Assembly: GCF_000022205.1 (NCBI RefSeq) | Contig: NC_012029.1 | Coordinates: 1,550,001 to 1,614,000, forward strand | Direction of reading: 5' to 3' | From: Halorubrum lacusprofundi ATCC 49239 | GTDB lineage: Archaea > Halobacteriota > Halobacteria > Halobacteriales > Haloferacaceae | DNA: 64,000 nucleotides | Part shown: one piece after another, positions 60,672 to 64,000 of the stretch | How the letters are laid out: the number at the start of each line of letters is the position of its first letter | Position numbering within the stretch: position 1 is the first letter of the stretch | Made by a program: the position numbers and the translations under genes | The notes under the pieces: generated by a model | What the model was told of the DNA's origin: nothing | Database searches by the model: none | What the model saw: only the letters and a program-made list of their open reading frames with translations

Positions 60672-62404
60672 TATGTATACCTCCCGAGAGATGCTTGGAT
60701 TCGGTGACGAGTCAGCTGCCCCGTCTTGGGGAACTCATCCAATAAACTCTTATCAGATGACGTACAAATTATCTGCTCGTCACACGATTCGATGAACTCC
60801 AGTAGATTCACTCTACCTTCGGCATCGAGATTCGAGAACGGTTCGTCGCAAACGATAGTTGACCATTCAGTCGTATCTGACTCCCGCACAAAACGGTTGT
60901 ACGCAACCGCAAAGGAGATATTCATAAATGTGATTTCTGCGTCACTCAAGTCTCCTGCTCGGTCATACTTTCTGGGTCCTTCAGCTCCAGGGATCTCGAT
61001 ATCGCCATCCTGCATCATCTGGATCTCCAGTCCGATTTCGCCAGCCATTTTCTCGAAGATCTCCTGCCACTCCTCTGAGAACTCCTCAATCTCTGCATTG
61101 ATGCTGTCTTCTCGCATTTCTTCCACCTCGTCTTTAGCCTCCTCCAGCCGTTCTTCAGAGGACTCTAGTTCGGCTTCTAACTCCTCAATCTTATTTTCTT
61201 GCTCCGAGATCACTTCCTCGATTTCGTCAATACTCGACTGATAGCGTTCCAGTTCCTCCTCGATTTCCTCAACGATAGCGGAGAAGTCGTAGTCATTATT
61301 CCGAATGACCCTTTCAATTCGGCCGTCGACATCACTCAGTGCCGGTTGTTCCTCACGGATCTCTGCGATCTCTTTGTCGACACTTTCTAACTCTGAGTCA
61401 ATCTCCTCCAGTTCCTCTTCAATCTCCTCTAACTCTTCTTCCGACCGGCTGATCTTCTCATCGATGTCTGCCTTGATTTCGTCACTGCGATCTTTCACAG
61501 CACAGAACGGGCAGCGAGACCGACTCAGTCGATTCTCGGCTAACTCCGTATCGACGTGTCCACTACAGGCGGGACAGACGAAGTCATTTACAGCTTCGGC
61601 GATTATCCCGTTCCTCTCTGACTCCCGATACCGTTCCCATTGTCTCTTTTCTTTTCTCTTACTCCTCTGTTTGCGTTGTAAGAAATCCTGCTTCTGGGAA
61701 GCTTCCGAGAGATCTTGTTGGAGTTCTTCGTTCGTCTCAATTGTCTCGATGATTTCCTCAAGTTCTCCAGACTCGGCAAGAGACTGAATCCGCTCGTATT
61801 TTTCCAGTTGGTTTTCGTCGCTACGGAGATTACTATCTCGCTCCTGTTTATCCTCCTCTCTTCGACGTAGAGTCTGCTTGATCTCTGCAATCCTCTCTTC
61901 AAGCTGATCAATCTCTTGATCGGTCTCTTCTATGCTCTCCTGAGTGCCTTGATCGACTGCCGACCTAATGTGATCCAGTCGGGCGTCTTCCGACAGTCGC
62001 GAAATCGGCATTTGTTCGATGTGCGAGTGTACGAAGTGGTTTTTGATAACTTGTGAACTGGAGACCTCAGTGGATGGATCTTCAGCTAACCAGTCCGCGA
62101 GTGCTTCTTGTGCTTCCTCCTCACTTTTCTCGATATCACCCCTTCTAAACTGAGCGCCCAGCTTACCTCGGCGGAATTCCGTTCCGTCACTGAAGTGTAG
62201 GGATACGTTGTTGTTCCGACCGGTGGACAGCTCAATGGTTTCCCTCGAACCAAGGAGATTGTACAGAATCGCGTTGAAAGTGAGCGTTTTTCCTGTTCGG
62301 TTGCCCCCCTGTATTAGTAGGTTCTCACCTTCGATGTTTGTGTGTTCAAACCCCCCGTACTCTTCTTTTGCAAATTCGCGAGAATGAATTTTCGTGATAG
62401 TCAT
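60671..62404 (-). CDS. SMC/Rad50-like ATPase with zinc-ribbon apex
   Basis: A 577-residue ABC-type ATPase with long coiled coils. Walker A is GGNRTGKT (residues 33-40) and Walker B STIVCDEP (515-522) followed by SNLD. The signature region reads DLSDAE (485-490) instead of LSGGE. Two coiled-coil arms (about 152-265 and 303-433) are joined by a compact four-Cys site: CPACSGH (277-283) and CPFC (298-301). This is a full zinc ribbon within one chain, not the single CxxC hook of Rad50. The protein is shorter than Rad50 and SMC. It is between a membrane protein and a small winged-helix protein in one operon and is rich in AT-type codons. It probably binds DNA ends or senses foreign nucleic acid (inference). 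Confidence 0.85.
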   Translation of the reverse strand: MTITKIHSREFAKEEYGGFEHTNIEGENLLIQGGNRTGKTLTFNAILYNLLGSRETIELSTGRNNNVSLHFSDGTEFRRGKLGAQFRRGDIEKSEEEAQEALADWLAEDPSTEVSSSQVIKNHFVHSHIEQMPISRLSEDARLDHIRSAVDQGTQESIEETDQEIDQLEERIAEIKQTLRRREEDKQERDSNLRSDENQLEKYERIQSLAESGELEEIIETIETNEELQQDLSEASQKQDFLQRKQRSKRKEKRQWERYRESERNGIIAEAVNDFVCPACSGHVDTELAENRLSRSRCPFCAVKDRSDEIKADIDEKISRSEEELEEIEEELEEIDSELESVDKEIAEIREEQPALSDVDGRIERVIRNNDYDFSAIVEEIEEELERYQSSIDEIEEVISEQENKIEELEAELESSEERLEEAKDEVEEMREDSINAEIEEFSEEWQEIFEKMAGEIGLEIQMMQDGDIEIPGAEGPRKYDRAGDLSDAEITFMNISFAVAYNRFVRESDTTEWSTIVCDEPFSNLDAEGRVNLLEFIESCDEQIICTSSDKSLLDEFPKTGQLTRHRIQASLGRYT

Positions 62405-62905
62405 CTATTCTAACATCACTGGAGCCATTTGAATAGTCCTTTTGATTTTCATAAAAGAAGAGAGACATAATATGAGGATGGATAGTAGAGAGAGGGCAAA
62501 AAGCCCGAGACTCATTAGTCGACCAGTTATCAGATACGCGTGAATTCCGAAGACTACGGAAGCAAGCAATCCAGAATAGAATAGACAAGTATATCGAAAT
62601 ACTTGACCATCAAACTTGTCAAGATCTTCTCTGTTTCCTTTATATTTATCAATAAAATTCTCTTGACTGTTCTTTTTCTCCATATCTCTTTTCACCTGAA
62701 GAATAATAGGAAACGAGAGAAAGGAAATCGCTGGCTTGCTAAGCAGTTCCAGAATGAGCATAAATAGAAATCCGGTAACTGCTGCGCTAAACACTAGCTC
62801 ACTTCTAGCTAGGTCAGGAAGCCAGTAGCTCGCAGTGCCATATGTAAGAATAGTTGTAATGACCCCTCCTGGTCCAGTTTGAGTAATTATCCGAATTAAA
62901 GACAT
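62405..62905 (-). CDS. Four-helix membrane protein, first gene of the AT-rich operon
   Basis: A 166-residue hydrophobic protein from ATG 62905 (MSLIRIITQTGPGGV). Likely membrane helices at about 12-33, 38-58, 105-128 and 134-154, with a basic/acidic cytoplasmic loop (KRDMEKKNSQENFIDKYKGNREDLDKF) between the pairs. The TAG stop is directly followed by the ATPase ATG. A longer frame to 63037 would enter the GC-rich remnant on the other side of the junction and is rejected. An AGCATAAG string about 25-32 bases upstream could be the operon's TATA box. A membrane-acting effector is the obvious hypothesis for a defence-type operon, but no family is recognised. Confidence 0.75.
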   Translation of the reverse strand: MSLIRIITQTGPGGVITTILTYGTASYWLPDLARSELVFSAAVTGFLFMLILELLSKPAISFLSFPIILQVKRDMEKKNSQENFIDKYKGNREDLDKFDGQVFRYTCLFYSGLLASVVFGIHAYLITGRLMSLGLFALSLLSILILCLSSFMKIKRTIQMAPVMLE

Positions 62906-62990
62906 ATTACGAGATTCTATGCCAATCAACTTATGCTTGATTATGGAACCGACTCCTGTAATCACTATTCTTTCACAGTGGTTCGTACTA

Positions 62991-63107
62991 GAAAACCACC
63001 TGCGGAAGAAGGAGCGCGCCGAGGAATTCGATGCCAATGTCGAGCAGACGGACCGGCTTATCGACGAGATCGTCTACGAACTCTACAGGCTGATCGAGGA
63101 AGTCTGA
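62991..63107 (+). pseudogene. C-terminal remnant resembling Eco57I/BREX-type methylases
   Basis: In this frame ENHLRKKERAEEFDANVEQT leads to DRLIDEIVYELYRLIEEV and a stop. The TDxLIDxIVYELYxL pattern is the usual C-terminus of haloarchaeal Eco57I-like restriction-modification and BREX PglX-type methyltransferases. The rest of that gene is absent: directly upstream the sequence switches to the AT-rich operon. It shows that a restriction or phage-exclusion gene once stood here. Confidence 0.65.
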
Positions 63108-63395
63108 TTACGTATCGTCTTCAGATTTCTGTTCTCGCGGGAAGCGGGCGGATGAGGTTACGTCGACGTAGCCGGCGAGGTAGCCGACGACGCGGATCGT
63201 GATCGACCAGTGGTCGTCGAGGTCGCCGCGATCGTCAGTAGCGACCCAGCCGGCCTTCGCGAGGACGCGGAGGCGAGTCCAGACGAGACGACCACCGAGG
63301 TGGAGGTCATGAACGGTCTGCCACCACGACGAGATCGACACCTCACAACTACGACTTTGACAAGCTTCAAGTCCACCGCTGGCCGGGTGTAACAC
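63108..63395 (-). pseudogene. Fragment of a winged-helix regulator
   Basis: On the minus strand, LVWTRLRVLAKAGWVATDDRGDLDDHWSITIRVVGYLAGYVD reads like the second half of haloarchaeal PhiH1-type winged-helix repressors (RLRxLxxAGWV, then wing and YLxGxVD). The first helices and a proper start are missing; the N-terminal 35 residues look like noncoding sequence. It probably is a broken regulator belonging to the lost island genes. Confidence 0.55.
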
Positions 63396-63397
63396 GA

Positions 63398-64000
63398 ATG
63401 CAACTCTTCGCCTCGGCGTCGGATCGGCGGCGGGGGATCCTCGCCGTCGTCGCCGTCGGGCTCGCGTTCGTCGCCCTCTACCTCTTCGTCCGCGAGTACG
63501 CGAGTTTCATCACGGACACCGAGGCCTTGCGGCTGTGGCTCCAGCAGTTCGGCGTCCTCGCTCCGCTCGTGTTCATCGCCATTCAGGCGCTTCAGGTCAT
63601 CGTCGCGCCGATCCCCGGACAGGTCGTCGCGCTCGTTGCGGGCTACCTCTTCGGTCCGTTCTGGGGCACCGTCTACAGTATCACGGGCGTCCTCATCGGG
63701 AGCGCGATCGCGTTCTCGCTCGCGAAGCGGTACGGCCGGTCGTTCGTCGAAGACATCCTCCACGAGGACGTGGTCACCCGCTTCGACGAATTCGTCGACA
63801 CCGTCGGCGTTCCGGGATTGTTCGCGTTCGTTATCATCCCCGGCCTCCCCGACGACGCGATCTGCTTTTTAAGTGGACTCACGAAGTGGAAGCTCCCCAC
63901 CTTCATCGCCGTGATCAGCGTCGGTCGACTGCCGGCGTACGTGTTCACGGTCTACGCCGGCGGCAGGATCGCCGACGGACGGTTCCTCTCCGGACTCGCG
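63398..64000 (+). CDS. TVP38/TMEM64 (VTT-domain) membrane protein, truncated by the window end
   Basis: An open frame of 201 codons with no stop before the window ends. MQLFASASDRRRGILAVVAVGLAF begins with a membrane helix (about 12-31). The VTT/SNARE-associated domain follows: VLAPLVFIAIQALQVIVAPIPGQVVALVAGYLFGPFWGTVYS with the GYLFGxxxG motif, AIAFSLAKRYGRSFVE, and FVIIPGLPDDAICFLSGLTK (F-x-P-x-P-D/N-D-x-x-C/N-xx-xG). Family members are membrane proteins related to DedA, thought to act on lipids or ion homeostasis. ATG 63398 opens directly after the island, so it marks the conserved chromosomal flank. Confidence 0.92.
   Translation, partial: MQLFASASDRRRGILAVVAVGLAFVALYLFVREYASFITDTEALRLWLQQFGVLAPLVFIAIQALQVIVAPIPGQVVALVAGYLFGPFWGTVYSITGVLIGSAIAFSLAKRYGRSFVEDILHEDVVTRFDEFVDTVGVPGLFAFVIIPGLPDDAICFLSGLTKWKLPTFIAVISVGRLPAYVFTVYAGGRIADGRFLSGLA

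Noticed and set aside
62906-63037. Upstream extension of the membrane-protein gene to 63037
   Set aside because: It crosses from AT-rich operon DNA into the GC-rich antisense of the methylase remnant; the ATG at 62905 matches the composition boundary.
59446-63397. Integrase-bearing provirus or plasmid at tRNA-Pro
   Set aside because: No integrase, replication or structural virus gene is visible; only an attachment-like scar, fragments and the three-gene operon remain.

Overview
This window looks like chromosomal DNA of an extremely halophilic archaeon, probably close to Halorubrum (genus is inference). It is very GC-rich; one sampled 60-base line at 42541 holds 45 G+C. The proteins are strongly acidic. 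The gene content is haloarchaeal: TrmB and PhoU/AbrB regulators, aMBF1, TrmY, eIF5A beside an agmatinase, SAMP/MoaD-like proteins, XPB-type helicases and D-xylose-dehydrogenase-like oxidoreductases. Three tRNA genes lack an encoded CCA, and one carries a canonical archaeal intron.

Layout. 0-11.6 kb: MscS channel, PAC2 protein, TrmB regulator, aldo/keto reductase, an XPB-like helicase behind a 24-bp tandem repeat, a TPP enzyme, a Gfo/Idh oxidoreductase and a DUF418 membrane protein. 11.6-12.0 kb: a roughly 400-bp non-coding repeat element rich in triloop hairpins. 12.0-16.1 kb, minus strand: FAH-family hydrolase, a coupled MoaD-like operon, an alpha/beta hydrolase and an AbrB-PhoU regulator. 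16.5 kb: intron-containing tRNA-Glu. 16.7-21.4 kb: trans-sulfuration enzyme, D-2-hydroxyacid dehydrogenase, KatG. 21.7-23.4 kb: a compact cluster (cupin, DUF2249, stand-alone glutamyl-tRNA-reductase-like domain, truncated haemoglobin) with three CGAA-N4-TTCG-type palindromes, suggesting a NarO-type nitric-oxide/low-oxygen mini-regulon. 23.4-27.6 kb: ATP-grasp enzyme, esterase, second XPB helicase. 27.8-28.2 kb: second copy of the repeat element. 28.3-43.4 kb: housekeeping and metabolic genes (udk, CBS protein, tRNA-Thr, xylose-dehydrogenase-like enzyme, CinA, thymidine kinase, two amidohydrolases, an intact HD hydrolase and a broken paralogue, UspA proteins, aMBF1). 43.5-48.5 kb: an insertion-sequence remnant and a 1525-residue multicopper oxidase with a C-terminal FG-GAP-like segment. 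48.5-59.4 kb: agmatinase/eIF5A, aminotransferase, aldehyde dehydrogenase, Tat carboxypeptidase, PyrF, TrmY and a CHY zinc protein whose coding sequence contains the same kind of hairpin array as the intergenic elements.

59.5-63.4 kb is the most unusual region. A tRNA-Pro gene is followed by a partial, interrupted copy of its own 3' half, gene fragments, and then an AT-rich minus-strand operon of three tightly coupled genes: a four-helix membrane protein, an SMC/Rad50-like ATPase with a zinc-ribbon apex, and a small winged-helix-like protein. On the far side lie a C-terminal remnant resembling Eco57I/BREX-type methylases and a winged-helix fragment. The composition, the tRNA scar and the restriction-gene debris point to a defence-type island, and the operon is the best candidate here for an undescribed system. 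The window ends inside a VTT/TVP38-family membrane protein gene.
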